From Pocillopora verrucosa (lineage: Eukaryota; Cnidaria; Anthozoa; Scleractinia; Pocilloporidae): a stretch of 64,000 bases of DNA. The notes under the pieces were generated by a model. That model did not search any database, had not been told where the DNA came from, and was given only the letters and a program-made list of their open reading frames with translations. Positions 33,608 through 44,605 of the stretch are shown here, piece by piece. Position 1 is the stretch's first letter. Each line of letters begins with the position of its first letter. The stretch spans positions 28,618,092-28,682,091 of the forward strand of contig NC_089314.1 in NCBI RefSeq assembly GCF_036669915.1. Direction: 5' to 3'. The position numbers and the translations under genes were made by a program.

Positions 33608-36600
33608 ATGCCTGAACCTATGCCAGAAATTAACCAGGATGAAACGAAAGAACCAGAGCAAGAGGAAGGTGGAATAGATAAAGAGCAGGATGGAGAAACG
33701 AAAACGGAGGAAAAGGAGCCAGCTGCTGACGAAAACAAATCGAAAGAACCTTACGATGCTATGCGAAATGAACCTCATCTCACCAGCTTGATCGTGGAGT
33801 CGTATCTTGGAGAGAAAGATGAGCGAGGATTTTTCCATGGTATTGGAACTGCATTTTTCCGAGGCAATCATGTTTACTCTGGTTCTTTTGTGAACGGGCT
33901 AATGCACGGCACAGGACAATACATATGGGCGAATGGTATTAAATACGATGGAGAGTTTAAGAACAATGTCATTGAAGGAAGAGGTGTGTACACTTGGACT
34001 GATGAGAGCACATACGATGGCGAAGTTAACAGCGGCTTAAGACATGGTCAAGGCACGTACGTTTGTGGTACAATTCCTTCTTCATACACTGGGGAATGGA
34101 AATACGGCAAACGCTCGGGAGAAGGTATTCTGCGCTATGACAAGGAAGGCCTGTCCTATTATGACGGGCATTGGGTAGATAACAAGCGCCACGGGTTTGG
34201 TATGAGGAGGTATGCATCGGGGAACATATACAAAGGAGATTGGAAGGACAATGTAAGGCACGGTACAGGAACGATGCACTGGTACAACAAGAATGAGCGA
34301 TACGAAGGAGAGTGGAAGAATGGGGTACAGCATGGTCAGGGAGAACATTCTTGGTATCTGAAGCGCATTCCTGGATCTCAGTACCCACTGCGGAATTATT
34401 ACGTGGGGGAATGGGTGAATGGATTGAGGCATGGACCTGGTACATTTTACTATGCCACAGGTGCTAAGTATGTGGGAGATTGGGTGGAAAACATGAAAGA
34501 TGGTCAGGGCAAGTATGTATTCAAGAATGGCTTGGTTTTCGAAGGTAAGAAGTTCATTTAAGATTACTTCAGCCATCTTATTTATCGGGCTGTGAGCTGA
34601 GACCCACAATTGTCTTGAGATAATGCTGCAGTGCTCTAATTGTCTGAGCTACCAAGCCAACTAAGGGTTACAAAGTCATCTATCTAGTGTACCTGTTTAG
34701 GGAATGTTGTTTGCTTATTGCCTTGAATGCCCAGCAATTGACAATCATATTGGGTAGACTTTTCACCAGACTTTCCATAATATACACAGGGTACAAAATC
34801 TAAGGGCAAAATAGCCTCAACTGTTATGAAAACAAATTCAAAGTGTTTCAATCTGTATTACTATATGGGAAAATTAGTGTGCAGTTTTTTCTGAGGTCAA
34901 AGTCTCTGGAATGGCAAGGGTTGGCAGGGTTGCTGATGGTGTAATAGGGAGCTGTGTCTGAGCCGCAAGGAAAAATTCAAACACAAGAGCCTACTTTCAG
35001 GCTAAACAAATGGCAGTGAGCAGTGTAGACCAGTCTGGTACTGGCTTTTATTCATACATACTGAGATTTACAATGTAAAGTACTATTGTTTGTGTCTTTG
35101 ATTGGACAAACAATATATTTTCCCAGTTGTTCACTTTTCTTTGAGTTGAAATGTGAAAAAATCTTAGTAGGTATGAAATAAAAACACCATACCATGGAAA
35201 TTGCTTGAACTTCTCATCTGTCTTCATTCTCTACCTAAGTGTAAATTTAAAAGACTATTGTATAGACAGCTGCTGAACGTTTTGATGTGAGAGGATACTT
35301 ATGTTGATGTCCATACTTAAATTGACAAATTTAGAAAATTATAATCTTTTGGTTTCATTTGTTGTTGTTTTTTTCGGTCAATGCTTTTTTTTTTATGCAT
35401 CGTAACTCATGAATAAAATTGATCTTGCTCACTTTCCATGGAACAATCTCTATTTATTGAAACCCCTGAATTGCCAATTGTTTTCTGGGTTAGGAGTAAG
35501 CTACAGTGTACATGCCATTGAATATGATAATTTCCTCTTTGAATTTCAGGTAAGTTTGAAATGGATCACATGGTGGACTTCCCTGAACTAAACCCATCTG
35601 GCATGATGACTCCTGATATCATGAACTCAGGACTTCCTGTACGATCTGGTACCCCAGTTCGATCTGCATCACCCTTTATGACCCAAGAAAACTCTGGAAA
35701 TCCACTCAACTTGAGCATTGATCTTCTTCTGGATGAGAGAGATCTTGATCTGTATGAGCGTGAAGAGGAACTTCAACAAGTCACCCATGTCCTCCTGCGA
35801 CACGTCAGCAAACTAAAGAAGATTTACAGTTTCTACTCTTTTCTTGGCAGACAGGAATCTGTTGATAACACATTTGTTATGAGTAGGCTCCAGTTCTGGC
35901 GTTTCTTGAAGGACTGCAAAGTCCATCACTGTGGGTTTACAATATCAGAGTTAGATCGCACAGTGGCATCTGACAAATCAATTGATTTACATGAGCCACA
36001 GCATGAGGTCCTGATGCGAGAGTTTTTAAATGCGATCATTATCATTGCCTACCATATCTACAGTGATGAACACCATGGACCAGAACCGCTGCTTCCCTGG
36101 TGTGTTTCACAGCTTATCACCGAGAACATCCTCAAAAATCCTTGTAAAGTTGGTGGAAGCTTGTTTCAGGATCCAACAAGAGCAATTGAAGCCATTAAAT
36201 ACATGCCACGAAGCTGGGACATTTATTGCGGGTTATGTGTGCCAAACACACACTACCCTCATGAACCAATTTTCAGATCCAGACAATTCATGTTCATGCT
36301 TAGTGACTTTCGAATAATTAACTCTGACCTGAATCCAAGGGAAGTGTTGCAGATCCTTGCAAAGGATAACCCAGAACTGGCACAAGATGATTTCTGTAAT
36401 CTGGAGCTAGAGATGACATTCTTGGAGTTTTTTGAAGCCCTTATTGATTGTGCCACAGTCTATGTTACGGAGGCTGTCCTGAAAGGGCATCTCTCACCTA
36501 AAGCCACCCCTCTTCCATCTTCAAGATCACAGAGTCCTGCAAGTTTTACACCCGCAACTTCAAAGCCTGGTCTGGAAAGTCCAGATGAAGGTTAGTATAG

Positions 36601-39091
36601 GTAATAAAATGGATCATGCTGACTGTTTAACATACAAGGAAGGGAGGTCGGGAGTAAAAAAGTCTTAAAAATTAACGATTTGTTTAGCCTCCTCTTGTTC
36701 TTATAATCAGTTTTAATCAGATACATACATGTAACACTAGTCGTTTCCTGTTTCTTTGCCCCTTTTTACTTTGAGAGGTACAGTCATGCTCAAAAATAAG
36801 TTGACAGTCGCTGGAAACTCAATCTTCAATCCTCAATCTTCAATTCTCGAATGCCCTGAGGATTGAGGCTTAAGTTATGGTTTGAAACATTTAAGTGGAG
36901 TTTAGAAAGGCCCAAAATGAATTTTGAGGGTTTCAAAATGTGGAACAAGGAATTTTTATGTGATTAATTTTTCACACTACTTGAATCTTCTTACCTATTG
37001 TATGTGGCAGACATTTCCTTCCTGCTCTTGTGACCTGGGACCTTCAAATCTTGGTTCTTGTCCTTCTTCAAAACCTGCCATCCTGTCTTCTTCTCCTCTC
37101 CCTCTCCTCCCCCTCAGTTCATATTTAAACTTATTGATTTGTAAACTGCATGATGGACAAAGAAGGGCTCAGCATATACGTGTTTTATTAAATCCAAGTT
37201 CCTTGGATTTAATTATCTTCATAGATAAACTTCACCTGAGATTACAAACAAATTTTAAGCACCAAAGGGGTCATAAGTCATAAGTAATTTATTTGGGTTA
37301 ATATACAGTCTCCCATACTTATCACTTATCAGTTTTTATCTACATCTTCACCAGATCAGTATCAAACTGTTAACTCAGCTACTGTGACGCCAGGAGGAGG
37401 AGAGTCTCCTGATCGTGTGTCCAGGGTCATGTCTGGAGCATCAGAAGCAAAGCTTCCTCATCTGCCATCAGCTGACTCACCCACAAAGAGCAGAGAGGCT
37501 GTTGCAGCCCACACTACCTCTGGTAAGCTAAGATATGTTATGGTTTGGTCTCTTTGAATAAGAGGATAGAAGAATCTTGGTCTTAGATACATTTATATCT
37601 TATTTCTTGCATTTTTCAGTCACCCATAAATCAGTGGAGTGAAGAGGCAGTTGACTGCAAATTAAAATGTTGTCAACCAAACAGCCAATTAAACAATAAG
37701 ACCTAGTGAGCTCGGAAAAGTTCTTTTATTCACCACATGCAACTAATTGTGGTTGTCTACCATATGTACAGTATATCCATGGAGTGATTTGGTTTTGTTG
37801 GTGAATATGAATGCTTTTCAGGTGCCATTATGTTTTTGCAATGAAAAGTACATATGAAGGACCATCATCATTTTGTTGACAAAGTCCCTTTATATTTACC
37901 CTTTTTCTTCACTTCCTCATTTTTATGTGGTAATGGAACAGCTTTTTTGCAAGAAAAATATCTTCTCATTGTTGATGTTTGTTTTCTAGCAAAAAGTACT
38001 GATCTTCTTCCAAACTCTCAAGAAGGCAGCAAGAGAATCCATTCAGTTTCTTCCAGTGCAAATGCAGCCCATCCATCCTCTGAGATGGGAGAATTTGAGG
38101 AAGGGGAAGCTGACAACCTTGGTAGGTTCCCTCTTGTCTTTGGCTGTTTGCCCAGATTTGTAGGGGCATTGTTTGTAAGTTAGACAAAGGCAGTGACAGG
38201 AGATTTAATGTTGTTAACGTTTGAACAGGTCAACTTCGTGATGTTTAAAATTACCATTTCCTTGATCACTTAGGGCTAAATAAAAAATGCACGAGGCTCC
38301 TTGGTAATCAACAGAGAAACAATAAAATACAATTTTTAGGGGTGGGACAGTCTTATGATAAGTATACTAGACTTTTGATTTAGAGGTCTGGGTTTGAGTC
38401 CAGCCAAGGTCATAATTTCTTTTGTGTTGTAATGCAAGACTATTTATCTTACATTTTGTCCCTCTGTAATCTACTGAACAGTGAAAGCAGCATGAAAAAG
38501 TGCAGAAAGTTAACTCACAACGGCCTGGCTCGCCAATTTTCTTACAGATCCTGGTTATGCTCGTGAAAGGGGGTGGGGTGGTTAGTGTTGGTCTACTGCT
38601 TGATATGTAGGCATCCTGATCTTTGATTTGGAGCCCACGGGGAAACTACTTCATTAAACTCACCAATGGACCTTCTTCTGGACAGGAATGGTTCCACCTC
38701 TCTGTCTTGCCTTTGAATAAACAGTGTTATCATTAATGGGGTAGGGGTCTTTGATCCATTTGGTTGTAAGCCCTTCATGCCACTATTACACACAAAATCG
38801 AGTTAGGAGTCCCCTTCCATTGGATTTTGGAGGATATTTCTATTGATTTTGATAGGTTTGAGCTTTTGAGAGACTTTTCTATGTTATGTTTATCGTAAAT
38901 AGCGTTCGTTGTGTTTTGCAGCAGAGGTTCAAAGCCCAAGTCTTGGAATCCAAGGTGATCCCAGTCAAGTGGATCTGCAGCCAGATCAGCAACACAGCTG
39001 GTGCCTACAGCTTGACATCTTTTTTGAGAAGTTCTTTCAAGCTGCTGATAATTTAGAGATGATTAAGCAAGCCCAAGCGAAAAAGGCTTAA
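33608..39091 (+). CDS. RSPH10B: Radial spoke head 10 homolog B-like MORN protein, complete
   Basis: Component of the axonemal radial spoke of motile cilia and flagella (family knowledge). Exons: 33608-34544, 35550-36590, 37355-37522, 37990-38121, 38922-39091. All introns are phase 1, giving 815 aa (human about 870). An acidic Glu/Lys/Pro-rich N-terminus precedes about ten MORN repeats (residues about 75-312), typified by YDGEFKNNVIEGRG, YKGDWKDNVRHGTG, YEGEWKNGVQHGQG and YVGEWVNGLRHGPG. A helical C-terminal half follows (LYEREEELQQVTHVLLRHVS; SVDNTFVMSRLQFWRFLKDC), as in RSPH10B, then a Ser/Pro-rich linker and a short helical tail ending QAQAKKA. An ATG at 33512 in the same frame would add 32 residues, but it lies upstream of the X-box-like palindrome and a donor-like GAAGGTAAC, so 33608 (AAAATGC) is preferred. 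Divergent neighbour of the ZDHHC gene. Confidence 0.93.
34590..34665 (-). repeat. tRNA-like SINE head in RSPH10B intron 1
   Basis: The minus strand shows GTTGGCTTGGTAGCTCAGAC then AATTAGAGCACTGCAG, an A-box-bearing D-arm region, followed by TTGTGGGTCTCAGCTCACAG as a decayed B box. Begins about 45 bases after the first RSPH10B donor. SINE relic rather than tRNA gene. Confidence 0.5.
36814..36870. repeat. Short tandem CAATCTTCAAT-type repeat
   Basis: Imperfect units of about ten bases (TCAATCTTCAATCCTCAATC and following), with a nearby inverted GAGGATTGAG. Low-complexity intronic sequence in RSPH10B intron 2. Confidence 0.55.
38340..38415 (+). repeat. Possible tRNA-like SINE fragment
   Basis: TAGAGGTCTGGGTTTGAGTC then CAGCCAAGGTC is a good B-box region. 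The A box upstream (GTCTTATGATAAGTATACTA) is poor. In RSPH10B intron 4. Confidence 0.35.
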
Positions 39092-39454
39092 TTTATCGCC
39101 GGATAGGACTGTCGGTTGTTGAAATTCCTCAGCACAGATGTAGCAGTTTCTGAAGCATACCATATAGAGTCTCACTTATAATGTTATCGTATATTCGAGT
39201 GTTGGTATAAAAAGTTAAATTACAAAGAAGGTTTTTAATAATTTTTTAACGGATTGGGTCCACAACTGTTTGAAGTACCCAGCTACATGTACGATCGATG
39301 CGACATTTTTTTTTGGCGTGAAAAAGCTGCATTCACAAAATGTTGTATTTTATAGCATGTGATAAACGATGAAATTCCATACTTTGTGAGATTTTTACCA
39401 ATGTAAGATAGGGTTTTGGTGTGGCTGAGTTAGAGTTTGTATGTTTTAGCCTGT

Positions 39455-39460
39455 ATTAAA
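39455..39460 (+). terminator. Candidate poly(A) signal of RSPH10B
   Basis: ATTAAA variant about 364 bases after the RSPH10B stop. No AATAAA was seen closer. Confidence 0.3.
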
Positions 39461-39469
39461 AAAAGCATT

Positions 39470-42400
39470 AGTCTTACTTTAAACTCTTGCTGTTTTTTTT
39501 CTTCCCTTTTTCCATCCTCGACGGAGTGAATTTGAAATTGCGCTAGTGCCGATATAGTCAGTTTGTTGGATGAGCGCCATCGATAAGCGACATAGCCTCT
39601 GTATTTGGATGAGCGACTTTAAAGTGCGACTTTACGAAGTTCTCCTGTGTTCCCGATCCGCGAAACACTACTGCGCTGAATGTGAGACAATTGTACTCCC
39701 TAAAATTTTTTCCAAATATGAAAACAATGTTTTGTTTTGTAAGAATAGCAAGCAGAATTACGAGGAAATATTATGCAATTTATAATTGACTTTTTCTTTG
39801 GCAACGCAATCGCTAAGATTGCTTGAATTCTCCGTTAGATTCGTTGACGGGTGGAGACTGAGTCGGATCGGAAAACTTTCGTTTCATCTTAAAAGAGTCT
39901 TAAAAGAAATACTTAGGAAACATTATGTAAGAAATCCGTAAAATAGGACCTAAGATTTGTTTTTGAACTCAAACTCACAATTTTGAAAAGAAAAAAAAAC
40001 AAAAAAAGTTTCGATAAGCAAACCATATCCAAAAGCTCAAAACACTTAACTCCGAAAAAAAGAGTCTCCACGAAAGTTTCCACGACAACCTTAGAAGGAA
40101 ATTCAAGGTCTCTCAACATCATTAATTATTAGATGACATTGTTTATAACTTTACAGTTCCCTCGTCACAAAAAATAAAAGTAGAATCAAATAGACGAAAG
40201 GATCCGTAGAAAGGGGAGAAAAACTGTATTTACTAATGGTCATGTCTTTGAAACTCAATTTACTGCGCTGTCAACTCTCATTCCGGATTTCTTCATGTTG
40301 CTCATGGCTGCCGAGGAAAAAATCAACCTGATGCAATCGAAGCCACATACGTTATCGAAACGAGTGAGTGATGGTAACAATAAAATGCCGAACTTCACCC
40401 GACTTTGACCCGATGTCACTTATTATTCATTTAAAAGCATCTTCGTAGTCTGAAGCACTACTGGAGATTATATGGCGCATCAAACACTAAAGGAAGAAGA
40501 ATGCCTTTAAAACAAATCATTTCGTGCCTAAACTAAAATGTCATTTTTCAATCCTTGCCGTGAAACCGTCAGAGCAGGCTAGACATCTCACAGTCATTTC
40601 ATGATGGCTCGTGATTGAAAACCAAACTTTTTCTTACAGAATTATCTTCATAGATGTGATCGGTAGATCTTCGGAAAACCAAAAGATTATACTCTCCTGG
40701 GACAACTTAAAGAAATTTTTTTTCTTTGAAGATAAAGCATTTTACTGTCTGAATCAGCGAATTATTCTCAGTAGATCTAAAAATATAATTTGTTAAGTTC
40801 CTGCCGAATTCAGTTCAATGAATTATTTATTCTGGTTTGTTACTTCTTTGCACTGAATTAACCCTCTTTTGCATTGAATTACCTGAAAACTGCATTTATC
40901 TTAACCAATCAAAACTGAGTAATTTTTTCATGTATCTTATTAGGCGTGTAATTTAAAATGCAGTTTAGACTGCCTACCTTTCAATATTCCTACGTAGCCA
41001 ACGAATTTACTTATTTGAGTGTTGGTTCGTCAGGGGCTTGAACCCACGACCTCCTACACTGCAGTCCAGCGCTCTACGAAATGATCCAACAAGGCGTGGT
41101 TGCTTCCTAAATGCAGCAATTTTCCTCGTATAGACACTTCTATTTCTATTGTTATGGAGAAACTCCAGTTATTGCAAAAACTCAATCGAGTCAACGTCCT
41201 GAGCGCGCGCAATTGAATTTGAAGCAATCATCTTCATGGTAACATGACATAACAATGACCGAAGCAGAAATCCTTCGAGTTCATCTGAGAGAACTTGTAC
41301 GAGGCAACTATGGCTTGTGTTCTCAAACCTTTTCTTCGGGAAAAAGCAAGAGCAGATGAGTTTTTGATCACAGCATCTGTTTTACTACTGACTATTGATT
41401 TGCACGACAAAAAGTGGTGAGCGACGAGGAAAAAGTGTTTCCTATCTCTCTTTCCTAAGTGTTTGAATCTTCGGAGCGGCTCATCTGGAGTCAGATTACT
41501 TACTTCGGGCTTTTTTACTTTGCTGATTAGAAATTAATCAAAAATTCAGCTCTGAGAAAAGAAGTTATTTCGAAAACAAGATTAATTTGGCCCTGATCAA
41601 CTGAATTAAGAAAAAATAGGCGCTTCCGAATTTTGGCTGAGTTCAATTTCGGTGTTGAGTACCGCGCGAGACCAAAATGAGAGGAACGAAACGTTCATTT
41701 ATCAAATTGAATATGGTTAACTCTTAGAAGACTCGATATAAGAAAAGGAAGGAGGAAGCTAATTCCTGGTGGTAAATTTTCAGGGGAAGGGAGGGGTCAA
41801 TGCTACTCGTTACTAGTCTTGGCAGAGAAGCGTCATAGCGGCGGTCGACACCAACTTTTGGCAACTGGCTGTACTGATATCAGCGATTACATTACAGAGA
41901 AGCCTGGAAAAGTGGATGTGACTGTTACCCTTAAACCAGCAATTAAAAGTTATTTCTGGTAAAATAGAACTTTAATTATCATGGACTACGCACGAAGATC
42001 ATGATCTTTCTCAGTGAGTATCTTTCAATAATTTCCATAGCCACTGAATAACGGTTTATGCTTGTCATTTAAAAGTTAACTGCTACAGCAATGTTATTTT
42101 TAAGCCATAAGAGAAATTATAAAAAGATCAATGAATTTGAATCAAATTTCAGAATGAGACATCATCAATTATAACAAAGTTCGGATATGATGCGCACTGT
42201 CATTGGTTGAAAGAGCGTGCTATATGAGAGTGTAGAGCATAGAGCTGAGCTAAAGTTGTCACGCCATCTACCAAATTGTACTGTGTCCGACCTTTTCCGG
42301 GACTTCTTTCTAGCTTTATCTCATTAATTGAAAGTAAAATTTCGGAACAAGCGAGCCGGCAAGTAGCAACAGAAGAACCAAACAAAGGTTTGTAAACATA

Positions 42401-42496
42401 CCAGGCGTCGTAATTGACGTTATTATAAAGTGAGCAGGGACGAAAATCCTTAAAGAGAAAACAAAATAGACAGTCTGAGTTTTGAAGGTTTTCACG
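39470..42496. other. Gene-free intergenic region before the CTHRC1-like array
   Basis: No supported coding exon on either strand. It contains a tRNA-like SINE head at 41030-41100 on the minus strand. The homology that defines the tandem array begins at 42497. Confidence 0.6.
41030..41100 (-). repeat. tRNA-derived SINE head
   Basis: The minus strand reads TCGTAGAGCGCTGGACTGCA, then GGTCGTGGGTTCAAGCCCCT and GACGAACCAACACTCA. Both A and B boxes are good, and the CCAACACTCA junction matches the SINE at 19070-19352. The downstream body seen there is missing or different here, so this copy is truncated or from a related family. Confidence 0.65.
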
Positions 42497-43786
42497 CTAG
42501 ACCTTGTTCTTGTTCTCTAATTCTGTTCACTAAGTGAATAACTCACAAGCAAACGTAGATTTTATTTACCTTTCATTTCGAACAGTCTAAAGCAGACAAA
42601 CCCCGTTTAGTTAATTATGTTACTTTATAATATTACATAAAAGTTTAACTCAGCCTCAAGAATCTCGATTTTAGTTGTACTATTTCCGAAGAGAGGAACC
42701 GGGTAAGATGATCGTTTTTGTTTTGTTGATATGCAAATAAAATGTGTCGTGGGAAACGACACAGACATGTTTTGTGTACAAAACCGATATTAAAATGACT
42801 TTTATTCTGATTTATTATTCACAAACTTGTTTTGACGAGAAGCTAATCAAAATAAAATTTTAGAGATATCGCATTTCGGCAAGTGATGAAAATGATCACC
42901 GCCTTTGCAACCATATCATTGCCATGTTGGATAATTCTCTACTCTTTGTCCGTGAAACTTGACTATTGAAAACGATATTTACATGGTACGTAAACCCTCT
43001 GTTTTTTCAGCGCTCCACCGATATCTTTTGTTAAGTGGCACAATCAAACTAAGGTGCAAACTTATTGAATGAATTGAAGTAGAGAAATTTTTAACGTCTT
43101 AAAATCTTGAGATCTCGAACACAGGCACCAAAAAATGATTTTAGTCAACAATATTTTTTACATCTTAGCGGTCCTTGAGCATCTAGGATAGAAACTCTGT
43201 GGTTATACTTGTTAAACGCATGAAAACTTTGAATAATAAAACGGTGATATCGGAAAAACTCTGACTTTATTTCATCGACAAAAAAGCTCTCTAGAAACAC
43301 AGATAAGGAAATATTTTGTTCAGAAACGCATCCATAACTTTCTTTACCTATTTAATGGTACCATTCAAGCCAAGTCTTCAACATTTTCAGGCAGGAGCAC
43401 ATTAGGTACATCATAGTTGACTCCTGGAGAAGATGCAACAAATGAGACGAGGCAACCGTAACAAGAATGAAAGGCTTCATCCTATTGGACGAATTAGCTG
43501 AGTAAATTAATACATCTGCACTAACCAATGATAAAACACATTAGAATGAAACCTAAGAATGGATTGAACACTTCCGTTGATTCTCAAACGTGTTCGGACG
43601 AGATGCCAAGTAAACAAGAAACGTTTTCTTATGTAGAAAAAAATATTTTCTCTTACATTCGAAACAGTCTTAAGTGAGGTAAGTATTGTGGAGACGAATA
43701 TTTTAGTTTTGTTTACATTTTCGTTCTTTCTTTAGTTTATATTCTTGAAAAGCTGATAATACGAACATTTTTCTTTTGATTTGCAG

Positions 43787-43844
43787 TTACGCTAATTCCT
43801 TTGGTATCGAAAATTTCATTACAAGCGTCAAGTTATTTTTAAAG
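43787..43844 (+). pseudogene. Orphan 5' untranslated exon of the lost CTHRC1-like copy
   Basis: A 58-base exon with an intact acceptor (GATTTGCAG) and donor (AAAG|GTGAGTGG), matching 49398-49455 and 57835-57892 in length and splice sites. An upstream leader exon with donor TGAG|GTAAGT at 43678/43679 is also kept. The downstream coding exons are deleted, so any transcript would be non-coding. Confidence 0.6.
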
Positions 43845-44605
43845 GTGAGTGGATCGCTTTTTTAGACAAGATTTAGGGAACACGGCTGATGCCCTTACGA
43901 CGATTTTGATCTGAAAATCACCTCATGTGTATATCGGTTTGGCACTGAAAAATTCATAGCTTACAGTTAAGCAACCGGGCATCCGGTATGTAAAGAGAGA
44001 GAGTTTGTTTTATTGTATCAAGGTTTTATTGGTGTAAAATATCACAACTAAGCCTTGAAAGTCAGTTGTTCGTTTAAAAAAAAAGCCTTCATCAAATAAG
44101 ATAAAATCATCACACGAGCTATCGAATGACTTGGTGCATCTACATGAAAAACCAAGATACGAAGAATACCTTTTAAAAGATAAATATTTCTCAATTGATT
44201 TTCACAAAATATGGTACGTACAGCCTAACAACACTTCTGTTACTGCTATTTTTTTTCGCCTTCAAGCTTGAAAAATTTTTGGGAACACAGGTAAAAAAAC
44301 CTGAGAATCTTTATCAATGTCTAATTTTGTCAGTGTTCCAAAAATCCCTTCTGGCTTGTTATTTTGTTAAGCCTTTTTGTTTTTGCAGTTCAGTTATGAG
44401 TTTGACTGTAATTGTCACTTTACCTCAGTACGCAGCATTTTTTTCCCCTTAAAATGTGAATATTTTCAAAGACAATTTTAAATACAAATTTTATAAGACG
44501 ATGCAATTGTCGCAAAAAAAGGAATGCTTTTCAAAAAGATAGATGCAGTTCGGTGAACCAAACAAATACCAAATTCTTAAAAGAGACATTTTAAAATACA
44601 GAACA

